From an uncultured Collinsella sp. (lineage in GTDB: Bacteria > Actinomycetota > Coriobacteriia > Coriobacteriales > Coriobacteriaceae): DNA of 64,000 nucleotides. The translations under genes were made by a program, and so were the position numbers. This document shows, in pieces, positions 8,850 to 17,078 of the stretch. The stretch spans positions 7,119-71,118 of the forward strand of contig CAAEBN010000044.1 of assembly GCA_900754075.1 (NCBI GenBank). Direction: 5' to 3'. Under the pieces are notes generated by a model. That model was not told the origin of the DNA, did not search any database, and saw nothing but the letters and a program-made list of their open reading frames with translations. How positions within the stretch are numbered: the first letter of the stretch is position 1; each line of letters begins with the position of its first letter.

Positions 8850-9722
8850 TTACAGACGCTTGAGGATCACATAGCGATTGAGCTCGCCGCTGCGACCGTC
8901 GGCATGGAAGCGCTCAAGCTCGCGCACGGGGACCTCGCCGCTCTTGTAGAACGTACGGACGCCACGCACCAGATCGGTGATCTGCTGATCGTCAAAGTGA
9001 TGGCAATAGCGGTAGGCGTGGCGGTCGTTTTGCCAGCCAATGAGGTGGTCGCCGGCTTCAAACTGCGCGGAATCGTAACCCTCAAACGGCGGGGTGAGCT
9101 CGGCGCGGGCCTCGGCGCGAACAGCCTTGCGCGCCATGCGCTCGTCGTTCATAAACTCCCAAAAGCTGATGGCGATGATGCCGCCCGGGTGCGTCTGGCG
9201 CACCAGAGCGTCGAGCACGCGCACGCGGTACTCGCACGACGGCACGTGGTGCATAAAACCAAAGCAGACCGAGATGTCGGCGAGCGGGGCGTCGAAAAGT
9301 GCGTCGGGCGTCTCGGCGGGGTTGAGCTTCATGAGGGCATCGAGCACGTCGAGTTCCTGGAAGTGCAGGTTGGGAATGCGCAGGGCGTGACCACGCGCAT
9401 CGATGGCCAGGTCTTGGCACGAGTCGACGCCATAGAACTCAAACGGGCAGCTGGCGTCTGCCGAGGGGTTTGCGCCATCGACGCCCTTGGCGGCAAGTGC
9501 GCCGCCGGCGGCAAAGTTCTCGAATCGCATATTGCCGCAGGCAAGATCGAAGACGCGGACGGGATGCTCGATGGTGGCGACGTCGAGCTGTTCGAGTGCG
9601 ATGTCCATGGTGCGCACCCAGCCGGGCCACGGGGCCTGGCGCGTATCGGAGAAGGAGGCGGAGTGCTCGCGATAGAACGTGTTGTTGAGCTGGATGAGCG
9701 ATGAGGCGAAATCGCGGTTCAC
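8850..9722 (-). CDS. Class I SAM-dependent methyltransferase, Trm9-like
   Basis: A 290-residue methyltransferase with the SAM loop VFDLACGNMRFENF, motif II FYGVDSCQDL and post-motif DISVCFGFMHHVPS. The N-terminus (NRDFASSL...FYREHSASFSDTR..PWPGW) resembles the signature of small methyltransferases related to eukaryotic Trm9/ALKBH8, which act on wobble uridines; in bacteria the substrate is not settled. The GTG at 9722 was chosen because GGAGGGAG lies 9-10 nt upstream. The frame extends to 9857 upstream, but that part has no ribosome site. It is separate from trmB by about 118 nt. Confidence 0.78.
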   Translation of the reverse strand: MNRDFASSLIQLNNTFYREHSASFSDTRQAPWPGWVRTMDIALEQLDVATIEHPVRVFDLACGNMRFENFAAGGALAAKGVDGANPSADASCPFEFYGVDSCQDLAIDARGHALRIPNLHFQELDVLDALMKLNPAETPDALFDAPLADISVCFGFMHHVPSCEYRVRVLDALVRQTHPGGIIAISFWEFMNDERMARKAVRAEARAELTPPFEGYDSAQFEAGDHLIGWQNDRHAYRYCHHFDDQQITDLVRGVRTFYKSGEVPVRELERFHADGRSGELNRYVILKRL

Positions 9723-9988
9723 GGCGCGGGACTCCCTCCGTTGGCGGTGCGGAATAAACGGTACGACCATACTACCGTTAACGCCGCAACGGGGACAACC
9801 GGACTGCGGGTCATTGCTTGGTTTGGACACATTTTCGCAGCTCATGCGCGCCCGCAACCGCCGGTTGTCAAAAATCCCACTAAAATAGGTGGCATGTTTT
9901 TGGCGGTGGCGGATAGATTTTAACTGTGCAAGGCGCCTTAAGAAGAAAAACGGTCCGGCGGCACGGCTGGCATCACATAGGAGGAACC

Positions 9989-10711
9989 ATGAATGTAGAA
10001 ACTGCGCAGCGGCTCGCCAACCTTCGTCGCAGCAAGGGTTTTAGCCAAGAAGGGCTCGCGCGAAAGCTGGGGCTGTCGCGCCAGGCGGTCAGTAAATGGG
10101 AGCGCGCGGAGAGCTCGCCCGATACCGAGAACCTGATCTCGCTCGCTAAACTCTATGGCGTGAGTTTGGACGAGCTCCTCAATCCGAGTGACGAGATCGA
10201 GGACGATATCGAGTTTGAGAACGAGGACCGCGCTCGTCAGCGCGAGGCCGAGGCGGCAGAGCGTGCTCGCACCCATGAGGCGGCGGCGCGCGCTACCGAG
10301 GCGGCAACGCAGGCGAGTGATGCTGCGGCCAAGGCGGCGCAAGCGGCAAGCTGGAGTGCGCAGGCCGCCAATGCCGCTACGGCGCAGGCGACGAGTGGCG
10401 GCGCAGTTGGTTCGACTCCGGTGAAGGGCCCCTTCCAGTCGTTCCCGTATTGGGCCGTGTGCTGGCTGCTGTTCTTTTTACTGATGTTCCTGGTTGGTGC
10501 CAGCCCCTTTCCCGCACTGATCTTCTTTACGATTCCCATCTATCACTGGGTGGCGCGTGCGCTCGATGGCGATTGGGCGCGCGGGGATATTCAGGTTGGT
10601 TCGGCGCCGGTGGCGGTCAAGGCCCAGGGGAAGGATACTTCTGCGGAGCCTGATGCTGACGTGGCTACCGCGACTACCGCTGAGCCGATTGCCAAAGAGG
10701 GTGATGAATGA
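9989..10711 (+). CDS. XRE-family HTH regulator with Ala-rich linker and membrane segments
   Basis: A 240-residue protein. Residues 5-60 are a Cro/CI-type helix-turn-helix (SKGFSQEGLARKLGLSRQAV then KWERAESSPDTENL). A 70-residue linker follows, very rich in Ala, Glu and Arg and probably helical. Two hydrophobic segments come next (YWAVCWLLFFLLMFLVGAS and FPALIFFTIPIYHWVA), then a disordered acidic tail. It is therefore a membrane-tethered DNA-binding regulator. ATG 9989 has a perfect AGGAGG 5 nt upstream. It overlaps the next gene by 4 nt (ATGA) and probably controls or senses with it. Confidence 0.88.
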   Translation: MNVETAQRLANLRRSKGFSQEGLARKLGLSRQAVSKWERAESSPDTENLISLAKLYGVSLDELLNPSDEIEDDIEFENEDRARQREAEAAERARTHEAAARATEAATQASDAAAKAAQAASWSAQAANAATAQATSGGAVGSTPVKGPFQSFPYWAVCWLLFFLLMFLVGASPFPALIFFTIPIYHWVARALDGDWARGDIQVGSAPVAVKAQGKDTSAEPDADVATATTAEPIAKEGDE

Positions 10712-11607
10712 TGAAGCTTTCACATGAATCCAAGGTACGCTTGGGCGTTGGCATCGGAGCGTTTGTGCTCATCCTTGGGCTTGTCTTTGGCATTTCGCGG
10801 CTATTGGCTCATTCCGATATGGTGCGTACGACCGGTATTCTATCTGGCAATTTGTCTGATTTTGACGATATGTTTGACGACGATGATCTCTTGGATAGCG
10901 GTAACTATTCCGCTCGGCCTCAGCAGCTTTCGAGCACGACTTTTGATGCCGATGAGTTCCGCTACCTCGATTTCGATATCGATGCGGCTACGGTGGACGT
11001 CAAGGTTGTTGATGGCAACAAGGCTCGCGTTATTGAGCGGGGTCGCGTTGCCGAGGGTATGGATGCCTCCAAGGCCGCGACGCAAAACATCGCATCCGTC
11101 GAGGACTCGACGCTTAAGGTTTCCCAGTTTGGAAGTGATGACGGTAAGGCAATCGATCGCTCAGTTACGGTCGAGCTGCCGCGCCGTGTTGCCGAACATC
11201 TGAAGGGAGTCAACGCGCACGTGGGTTCGGGTGATCTGCAGATTGCCGGTGTCATCTGTGATGGTTTCGATCTTTTCCTGGGTGCGGGAGATGTAGAGTT
11301 TACGGGCAGCGTGACTGATGCGCTCAGCGCTGAGGTCGGTTCGGGCGATGTGACGTTCGAGCTTTACCAGGCCCCCGCGAAGTCGATGGACGTGAGTGTG
11401 GGCTCGGGCGATGTGGAGATGACGGTTCCGAACTCGACGGGCTTTAAGGCGAGCCTCACCTTGGGCAGCGGCGACTTCGAGAGCGATTTCCTTCCGCTTG
11501 GCTACGACGGCGAGACCATTTTGAATCTTGAATTCGATAACGGTGACAAGTCTGCCACGTATCGTTTTGAGGTCGGTTCGGGCGACATGTCGTTTGATTC
11601 GGAGTAG
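10708..11607 (+). CDS. DUF4097 family membrane-anchored beta-repeat protein
   Basis: A 299-residue protein. One N-terminal membrane segment (VGIGAFVLILGLVFGISRL) is followed by a long DUF4097 (putative adhesin) beta-solenoid. Six regularly spaced Gly-Ser/Ala-Gly-Asp turns are visible in the last 110 residues (VGSGDLQI, GAGDVEFT, VGSGDVTF, VGSGDVEM, LGSGDFES, VGSGDMSF), one per rung. The ATG overlaps the XRE stop by 4 nt, so translation is coupled; a second ATG follows directly (10711). XRE/DUF4097 pairs are common in Gram-positives and usually linked to envelope stress, but the signal here is unknown. Confidence 0.85.
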   Translation: MMKLSHESKVRLGVGIGAFVLILGLVFGISRLLAHSDMVRTTGILSGNLSDFDDMFDDDDLLDSGNYSARPQQLSSTTFDADEFRYLDFDIDAATVDVKVVDGNKARVIERGRVAEGMDASKAATQNIASVEDSTLKVSQFGSDDGKAIDRSVTVELPRRVAEHLKGVNAHVGSGDLQIAGVICDGFDLFLGAGDVEFTGSVTDALSAEVGSGDVTFELYQAPAKSMDVSVGSGDVEMTVPNSTGFKASLTLGSGDFESDFLPLGYDGETILNLEFDNGDKSATYRFEVGSGDMSFDSE

Positions 11608-11654
11608 TGAGGCAGACGAAAGCCTAGGCGAAGATATAGACGCGCTGTTTGATG

Positions 11655-11692
11655 AAGGCGCCGAAGCCGAGATCGGCTCCGGCGCCTTTGCC
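11655..11692 (+). terminator. Terminator after the XRE/DUF4097 pair
   Basis: An AAGGCGCCG/CGGCGCCTT stem with an inner AGCCGA/TCGGCT pairing is followed by TGCCTTT, just upstream of elp3. Confidence 0.65.
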
Positions 11693-11706
11693 TTTACAAT
11701 GGGGGC

Positions 11707-13614
11707 ATGGAACAGATTATCTTGAACATACTCGAGGCTCTGCGTCGCGGCGAGACCGTGGACGACAAGGAGCTCGTCAAACTGATACATGCCGAGGCGC
11801 GCCGTGAGGGTGCCGATAAGCGCGACCTGGCCAAGCGTCGTCTGCTGCCGTTTTACCAGCGGGTAAAGCGTGAGGAGCCGGCTCGTTGGGCTGGGTGGAA
11901 TGCCGATGCCGAGCTAGAGCGTCAACTGCTGCAGGTGCTGCGTATGAAGCCGCGCCGAACGGCTTCGGGCGTGGCGACCATTACCGTCATCACCAAGCCG
12001 TGGCCGTGCTCGGGCGATTGCCTGTTTTGCCCCAACGACCTGCGTATGCCCAAAAGCTATCTGCATGCCGAGCCCGCGTGCGCCCGTGCGGAGCAAAATT
12101 GCTTCGATCCATATCTGCAGGTGAGCGCCCGTTTGACGGCGCTTTCGCAGATGGGGCATGCGACCGATAAGATCGAGCTCATTGTGCTTGGCGGTACCTG
12201 GAGCGACTATCCGGAAGGCTATCAGACATGGTTTATGTCGGAGCTTTTCCGTGCGCTCAATGACGATGCCGTCGCCGGCGTGGCTGCCAACCCCATGTTG
12301 GCGCGTCCGGGCATCAGCCGTGCCGAGGCAGGGCGCCTGCTCGATGACGCGCCCGCCGATGCGCTGCCGCCGGTGGTGGCGGAGCGTCGCGAGCGCTATC
12401 GGGCTGCCGGTATTGCGACCGACGAGGCCGAGCTTGCGAGCGGTGTTGCCGGCGAACAGGAGCGCGTAGATGCTGCCGTGGGCGGCTATAACCGTGCGGT
12501 GCGTCGTCTGTACGGCCCCGGCACGCCGTGGGACGAGGTCGCCGAGTGGCAGACGGCCACGATGGAGGAGCTCGAGCGTCAGCAGCGCATCAACGAGACG
12601 GCGAAGCATCGCGTAGTGGGGCTCGTTATCGAGACCCGGCCCGATGCCGTGACGCCACAGGCGCTCACGCTCATTCGTCGCCTGGGCTGCACCAAGATTC
12701 AGATGGGCATCCAAAGCCTTGACCAGCACCTGCTCGATATCAACGAGCGTCGCATTTCGGTGGCGAAGATCGAGCGGGCGTTCTCGCTTGCGCGCCTGTT
12801 TGGCTTTAAGATCCACGCGCATTTTATGCTCAACTTGCTGGGCGCTACGCCCGAGGGGGACAAACGCGACTACGAGCGCTTTATGACCGAAGGGGCCTTT
12901 ATGCCCGACGAGGTCAAGGTCTACCCGTGTGCGCTCATCGAGGGCTCGCGTCTGGTGGGCTGCTATGAGCGCGGCGAGTGGCGCCCCTATACCGAGGAAG
13001 AGCTGCTCGTTGTGTTGGCCGACGACATCGTGGTGACGCCGGCGTTCTGTCGTATCAGCCGCATGATTCGCGACTTTAGCTCCGACGACATTATGGTGGG
13101 CAACAAGAAGCCCAACCTGCGTCAGCTCGTCGAGAACCGCTTGGCGGCTCATGGAGAAGGCGCGGCGGTGCGCGAGATTCGCTATCGCGAGATCAGTACC
13201 GCGGGTGCCGACCTGGATGAGTTGACCCTTGACGAGGAAGTAGCGTACGAGACGCCGGTGACGCACGAGCGCTTTTTGCAGTGGGTGACGCCCGAAGGCA
13301 AGATTGCCGGCTTTTTGCGCCTGTCGCTGCCCGACCATTCGTTTGTTGCCGCGCATGTGGACGAGTTGCCGACGATGCCGGACGAGGCGATGATTCGCGA
13401 GGTGCACGTGTATGGCATGGCGGCACGCGTGGGGGATCAAGGTCAGGCGGCTCAGCATCACGGTCTGGGGCGTCTGCTCGTGGAGCGTGCGTGCGAGATT
13501 GCCCGGGATGCGGGTTATGCGCGTATCAACGTGATTAGCGCGATTGGCACACGCGAGTACTATCGCCATCTTGGATTTTATGACCATGGCCTTTATCTGC
13601 AAAAGGAGCTCTAG
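11707..13614 (+). CDS. elp3: Elp3-family radical SAM/GNAT tRNA U34 modification enzyme
   Basis: A 635-residue single-polypeptide Elp3. The radical SAM centre is CSGDCLFCP (C-x3-C-x2-C, about residue 100); the KIQMGIQSLDQ segment is typical of the TIM barrel. The last ~140 residues form a GNAT acetyltransferase domain (AARVGDQGQAAQHHGLGRLL as acetyl-CoA loop, REYYRHLGF near the end). Elp3 installs carboxymethyl groups on wobble uridine 34; bacterial homologues work without the other Elongator subunits. There is no strong SD before the ATG. The stop is immediately followed by the next gene's ATG, so the two are coupled. Confidence 0.92.
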   Translation: MEQIILNILEALRRGETVDDKELVKLIHAEARREGADKRDLAKRRLLPFYQRVKREEPARWAGWNADAELERQLLQVLRMKPRRTASGVATITVITKPWPCSGDCLFCPNDLRMPKSYLHAEPACARAEQNCFDPYLQVSARLTALSQMGHATDKIELIVLGGTWSDYPEGYQTWFMSELFRALNDDAVAGVAANPMLARPGISRAEAGRLLDDAPADALPPVVAERRERYRAAGIATDEAELASGVAGEQERVDAAVGGYNRAVRRLYGPGTPWDEVAEWQTATMEELERQQRINETAKHRVVGLVIETRPDAVTPQALTLIRRLGCTKIQMGIQSLDQHLLDINERRISVAKIERAFSLARLFGFKIHAHFMLNLLGATPEGDKRDYERFMTEGAFMPDEVKVYPCALIEGSRLVGCYERGEWRPYTEEELLVVLADDIVVTPAFCRISRMIRDFSSDDIMVGNKKPNLRQLVENRLAAHGEGAAVREIRYREISTAGADLDELTLDEEVAYETPVTHERFLQWVTPEGKIAGFLRLSLPDHSFVAAHVDELPTMPDEAMIREVHVYGMAARVGDQGQAAQHHGLGRLLVERACEIARDAGYARINVISAIGTREYYRHLGFYDHGLYLQKEL

Positions 13615-14490
13615 ATGAACAAGCCGAGTGTTTCTGCCGGCGTCGTTGCCGGCGTTGCTCTGGGAGCCGCGGCGCTTGGTGCGGCTGCTGTCGCTGTTCG
13701 TGCTGCCTGTCTGCAGGTTGCGCGAACCCGCAATGGGTTGGCGCGTGTAAAACGCGTGCACAATGAGAGCGACGATGAGATTCGCGTCTTGGTGCAAGGT
13801 GGGGTCTACCAAAGTGCGAGTTACGTTGGCGAGCGTTGGGCAGAGCCGGTCTTTGCGTACTATCGTGCATTTGACGATGTGTTTGAGACTGAGGGCGCAA
13901 TGCGTGACGCTTATGGTCACGGTATCGACCGTATGCTCATGCTGGGCGGGGGTGGGTTTGCCTATCCCAAGTTCGCGCTGATGTCGCACGAGGGCTTGCG
14001 CATGGACGTTATCGAGTATGACGGAGAGATTACGCGCCTGGCGCGCCGCTGGTTCTACCTGGACGAGCTGGAGCGCGCGGTGGGCGACCGCTTGCGGGTG
14101 ATTACCGCTGAGGCGCGTTCGTACCTGGGTGTGACGAGCGTGGGCCATCGTCGCTACGACGTGGTCGTGAGCGATTGCTTTGGCGGTGCCGAGCCCGTGC
14201 GCGAGCTGGCGACGGTTGAGGCGTTGCGTTTGGTGCGAGGCAGCCTGAACCCCGGGGGTATCTACGTTGCCAATATCGTGGGCGCAAACGAGGGGAGCGA
14301 CGTGACGTTCCTGCGCGACTGCGCTGCCACGGCACTCGAGGTGTTCGCCCACGCCTGGGTGGTCCCATGTGGCGATGCGGAGTTCGGCGGCGAGGAGAAC
14401 TACCTGCTCATCGCCAGCGACGGCGACTACGCCTTTGCCGAAGCCGTGCCCTTCGACGCTGACTTCCTCGGCACCGTCCTTCACGATTAG
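13615..14490 (+). CDS. Spermidine-synthase-like methyltransferase-fold protein
   Basis: A 291-residue protein with an N-terminal hydrophobic helix (about residues 8-32, AGVVAGVALGAAALGAA) and a Rossmann domain of the spermidine-synthase/SAM superfamily: MLMLGGGGFAYPKF, DVIEYDGEI and YDVVVSDCFGGA. Ligand residues of true SpeE are only partly kept, so polyamine synthesis is doubtful. AAGGAG lies inside the 3' end of elp3, so it is co-translated with Elp3; whether they share a pathway is unknown. It converges with the Lhr-like helicase gene 22 nt downstream. Confidence 0.78.
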   Translation: MNKPSVSAGVVAGVALGAAALGAAAVAVRAACLQVARTRNGLARVKRVHNESDDEIRVLVQGGVYQSASYVGERWAEPVFAYYRAFDDVFETEGAMRDAYGHGIDRMLMLGGGGFAYPKFALMSHEGLRMDVIEYDGEITRLARRWFYLDELERAVGDRLRVITAEARSYLGVTSVGHRRYDVVVSDCFGGAEPVRELATVEALRLVRGSLNPGGIYVANIVGANEGSDVTFLRDCAATALEVFAHAWVVPCGDAEFGGEENYLLIASDGDYAFAEAVPFDADFLGTVLHD

Positions 14491-14512
14491 TACGTCTCCC
14501 AAAAGACTGGTC

Positions 14513-16960
14513 TTAGGCGTGGTCGCGCCAGCTGAGGACGCGCTGCTTCATGCCCTCGATGTCGAGCACGCCTTCGGCGAAGCCTTTGCGCACGAGCTCC
14601 TCGGGAACGTACTCGTCGTAGCGATCAAAATAAGGCACCTCGCCGGGATAGACGAGCTCGATGGGGTTGAAGTCCTTCTCGGCCTCGGCGGCGAGCACCT
14701 CAAAGAATGTCTCCTCGTCGGCCTTCATCTTAAACTGCATAAAGTATGGACGCGACGGATCGAGCCCGCGAAGGCCCAGCTCCGCGGCGCATTTAATCTT
14801 GAGCATACGTTCGAGCGCCAAAAAGGCGTAGCTGCCTAACCAAGGGAAGAACACCCAGGTGTCGCCACCCAGGTTGATGAGCGGCTTGGTTCCCGCGCCC
14901 GAAATCTCGGCCGTATGACGAGCCTGCGCCAAGCGGGCCCGTGCGTTACCCATAAGGTACGGATATGCTGCGTGCTCAGTGAGCGCTTGGCGCATGCGCT
15001 CGAGTACATGCGTGTTAATGTCGCCGGGGCAGTCGCCAAAGTATGCCGGCACACGACCTTTGACTTGCGTGGCAAAGACGGTATGGCGCTTCCAGTCCAC
15101 TTCCTCGACAATCCAGCAGAGTCCGGCGATGGCGATGCGCTCACCGGGCGGTGGCGGATTGACGATCGTGCCCAACTCGGCCGACTCGCTGCGAACGGTG
15201 AACTCCTCGTTTTCCTGGAATACGGCGTAGAACTTAAAGTTGTTAATGATGCGCTCGCCCGCGAGACCCACAATGAGCCCACCGCCCTCGGTGACCTGGA
15301 TATGGTCGATCTTGATGAGGTGGCGCAGCAACACGCGATAGTCATCGGCCGAGATGCGATGGAAATAGCTGAGCGTGAGCACGCGCTGGGCAAGCTCTGC
15401 CGGCGTGAGTTCGCCGGTACTGGCAAGCGTCGACATAGTCTGGTGGTAGAGCAGGCTGTAGGGGAGTCGATCGAGCTCGGGCGGCTCGACCCACTTTTCC
15501 TCGCGATAGAGTTGTACGAGCGCGATGCCCTGCAGGAGCTTCCACGGAATGGTCTCGGGCATCATCGTGCGCGGCTCGGGCTCTTCCTCGCGCATGACAA
15601 ACCACATCTCGGGCGGAAGATCGCGACGGCCTGTGCGCCCCATGCGCTGCAAAAAGGAGCTGACGGTAAACGGCGCGTCAATCTGGAACGCGCGCTCCAG
15701 GCGACCGATATCAATGCCGAGCTCCAGCGTGGAGGTGGTGACGGTCGTCTGCGCCTGCTCTTCGTCGCGCATGAGCTCCTCGGCCGTCTCGCGCAGCGAT
15801 GCCGAAAGGTTGCCGTGATGGATTAGAAAGCGGTCTGGCTCGTGCCGGCTCTCGCAGTAGCTGCGCAACATGGAGCACACGGCCTCTGCCTCCTCGCGCG
15901 AGTTGGCAAAGACCAGGCACTTGCGGCCGCAGGTATGCTCAAAGATGTAGCCCATGCCGGGGTCGGCGTTGTCGGGTGCGGTGTCGGTGGGGTTGAGCAG
16001 TGCCTGTTCGGTTGCCTGCGGGATGTCGACTTCGCCCTCGGGGGCCGAGGAAGTTCGGCAGTCCTTGGGTGCGGCCTTGCCCCGTGCCCGCTCACGACGT
16101 TGACGGCGCTCCTCCTCCTGTGTGAGCTGCCCGCTGTGACGCATGTCTTGGGCGCCGGCGGGCAGCGCCGCGGATGCCGCTGCCTCGATGCGCTCGCACG
16201 CGAGCACTTCGGCCTCTTGAGGACCTGTGCTCGTGAATCCTCGCTGCTGAGCCTGGGGACCCGAGTTGTAGAAGTGCTCCATGGAGATACGCCACACGCG
16301 GCGTGGCTCCTCAAAGCGGGGAATGACGCAGTCGCGTCCCGTCCCCTGCGACAGGAAGGCGCCCGTGCGTTCCGGGTCCCCGATGGTAGCCGAAAGGCCA
16401 ATGCGTCGAGGCTGCACGCCGGCCATGCGCGAGAGCCGCTCGATAAGGCAGAGCGTCTGCCCGCCGCGGTCACCGCGCATGAGCGAATGAACCTCGTCGA
16501 TGACCACATAACGCAAGTCGCAGAACATACGCGGGATTGCCATGTGCTTGTGGATCAGGAGTGCCTCGAGTGATTCGGGCGTAATCTGCAGGATACCGCT
16601 CGGCTTTTTGATGAGCTTTGCCTTGTGCGACTGCGAGACATCGCCGTGCCAGTGCCAGACGGGGATATCGGCCTCTTCGCACAGATCGTTGAGGCGAACG
16701 AACTGGTCGTTGATGAGCGCTTTGAGGGGGCCAATGTAGAGGGCACCCACGCTCGCGGGCGGGTTCTCCCAAAACTCGGTCAGGATGGGAAAGAAGGCCG
16801 CCTCAGTTTTGCCAGATGCCGTGGATGCCGTCAGGAGCACATTGTCTTGCGTGTTGAAGATGGCATCTGCCGCCGCAACCTGGATGGAGCGCAGACTCTC
16901 CCAATCGTGGGAGTAAATGAAATCCTGGATAAACGGGGCATATCGGTCAAAAGCGTTCAT
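14513..16960 (-). CDS. Lhr/BrxHI-like DEVH helicase of a TerB-linked operon
   Basis: An 815-residue superfamily 2 helicase. Motifs: IQVAAADAIF (Q-like), TASTASGKT (Walker A, residues 44-52), VVIDEVHSL (DEVH box, about 150), GLSATIGD, TSTLELGIDIG and QRMGRTGRR. The order and wording match Lhr-like helicases, including BrxHI of BREX type 2. A low-complexity charged insert (about residues 250-340) separates the two RecA lobes. The C-terminus (DRYDEYVPEELVRKGFAEG) looks specific for TerB-linked helicases. GAGGAGG 5 nt upstream fixes ATG 16960. It is third in an operon behind the TerB protein and the P-loop ATPase; probable role is ATP-driven DNA or RNA unwinding. Confidence 0.85.
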   Translation of the reverse strand: MNAFDRYAPFIQDFIYSHDWESLRSIQVAAADAIFNTQDNVLLTASTASGKTEAAFFPILTEFWENPPASVGALYIGPLKALINDQFVRLNDLCEEADIPVWHWHGDVSQSHKAKLIKKPSGILQITPESLEALLIHKHMAIPRMFCDLRYVVIDEVHSLMRGDRGGQTLCLIERLSRMAGVQPRRIGLSATIGDPERTGAFLSQGTGRDCVIPRFEEPRRVWRISMEHFYNSGPQAQQRGFTSTGPQEAEVLACERIEAAASAALPAGAQDMRHSGQLTQEEERRQRRERARGKAAPKDCRTSSAPEGEVDIPQATEQALLNPTDTAPDNADPGMGYIFEHTCGRKCLVFANSREEAEAVCSMLRSYCESRHEPDRFLIHHGNLSASLRETAEELMRDEEQAQTTVTTSTLELGIDIGRLERAFQIDAPFTVSSFLQRMGRTGRRDLPPEMWFVMREEEPEPRTMMPETIPWKLLQGIALVQLYREEKWVEPPELDRLPYSLLYHQTMSTLASTGELTPAELAQRVLTLSYFHRISADDYRVLLRHLIKIDHIQVTEGGGLIVGLAGERIINNFKFYAVFQENEEFTVRSESAELGTIVNPPPPGERIAIAGLCWIVEEVDWKRHTVFATQVKGRVPAYFGDCPGDINTHVLERMRQALTEHAAYPYLMGNARARLAQARHTAEISGAGTKPLINLGGDTWVFFPWLGSYAFLALERMLKIKCAAELGLRGLDPSRPYFMQFKMKADEETFFEVLAAEAEKDFNPIELVYPGEVPYFDRYDEYVPEELVRKGFAEGVLDIEGMKQRVLSWRDHA

Positions 16961-17041
16961 GGGACCTCCTCTCATCAACGGGCCGATCAACGCAACGGAC
17001 AACGGCTCGATATCTTGCAACATCGGCGTTTGCCCAGATAA

Positions 17042-17078
17042 AACCTACCAAAATAAACCTGTCCCTTTTTGGCAGGTT
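17042..17078. repeat. Palindromic element inside the TerB-ATPase-helicase operon
   Basis: AACCTACC and GGCAGGTT pair at 7 of 8 positions around an AT-rich centre (AAAATAAACCTGTCCCTTTT). It touches the ATPase stop codon and lies within the 116-nt gap before the helicase gene. It could be an mRNA processing or stabilising hairpin, or an inserted dispersed repeat. Confidence 0.5.

Noticed and set aside
11914..14502. 862-codon minus-strand ORF opposite elp3 and the spermidine-synthase-like gene
   Set aside because: It is a high-GC shadow spanning two genes with clear motifs on the plus strand; its His/Arg/Gln-rich composition is typical of antisense frames.
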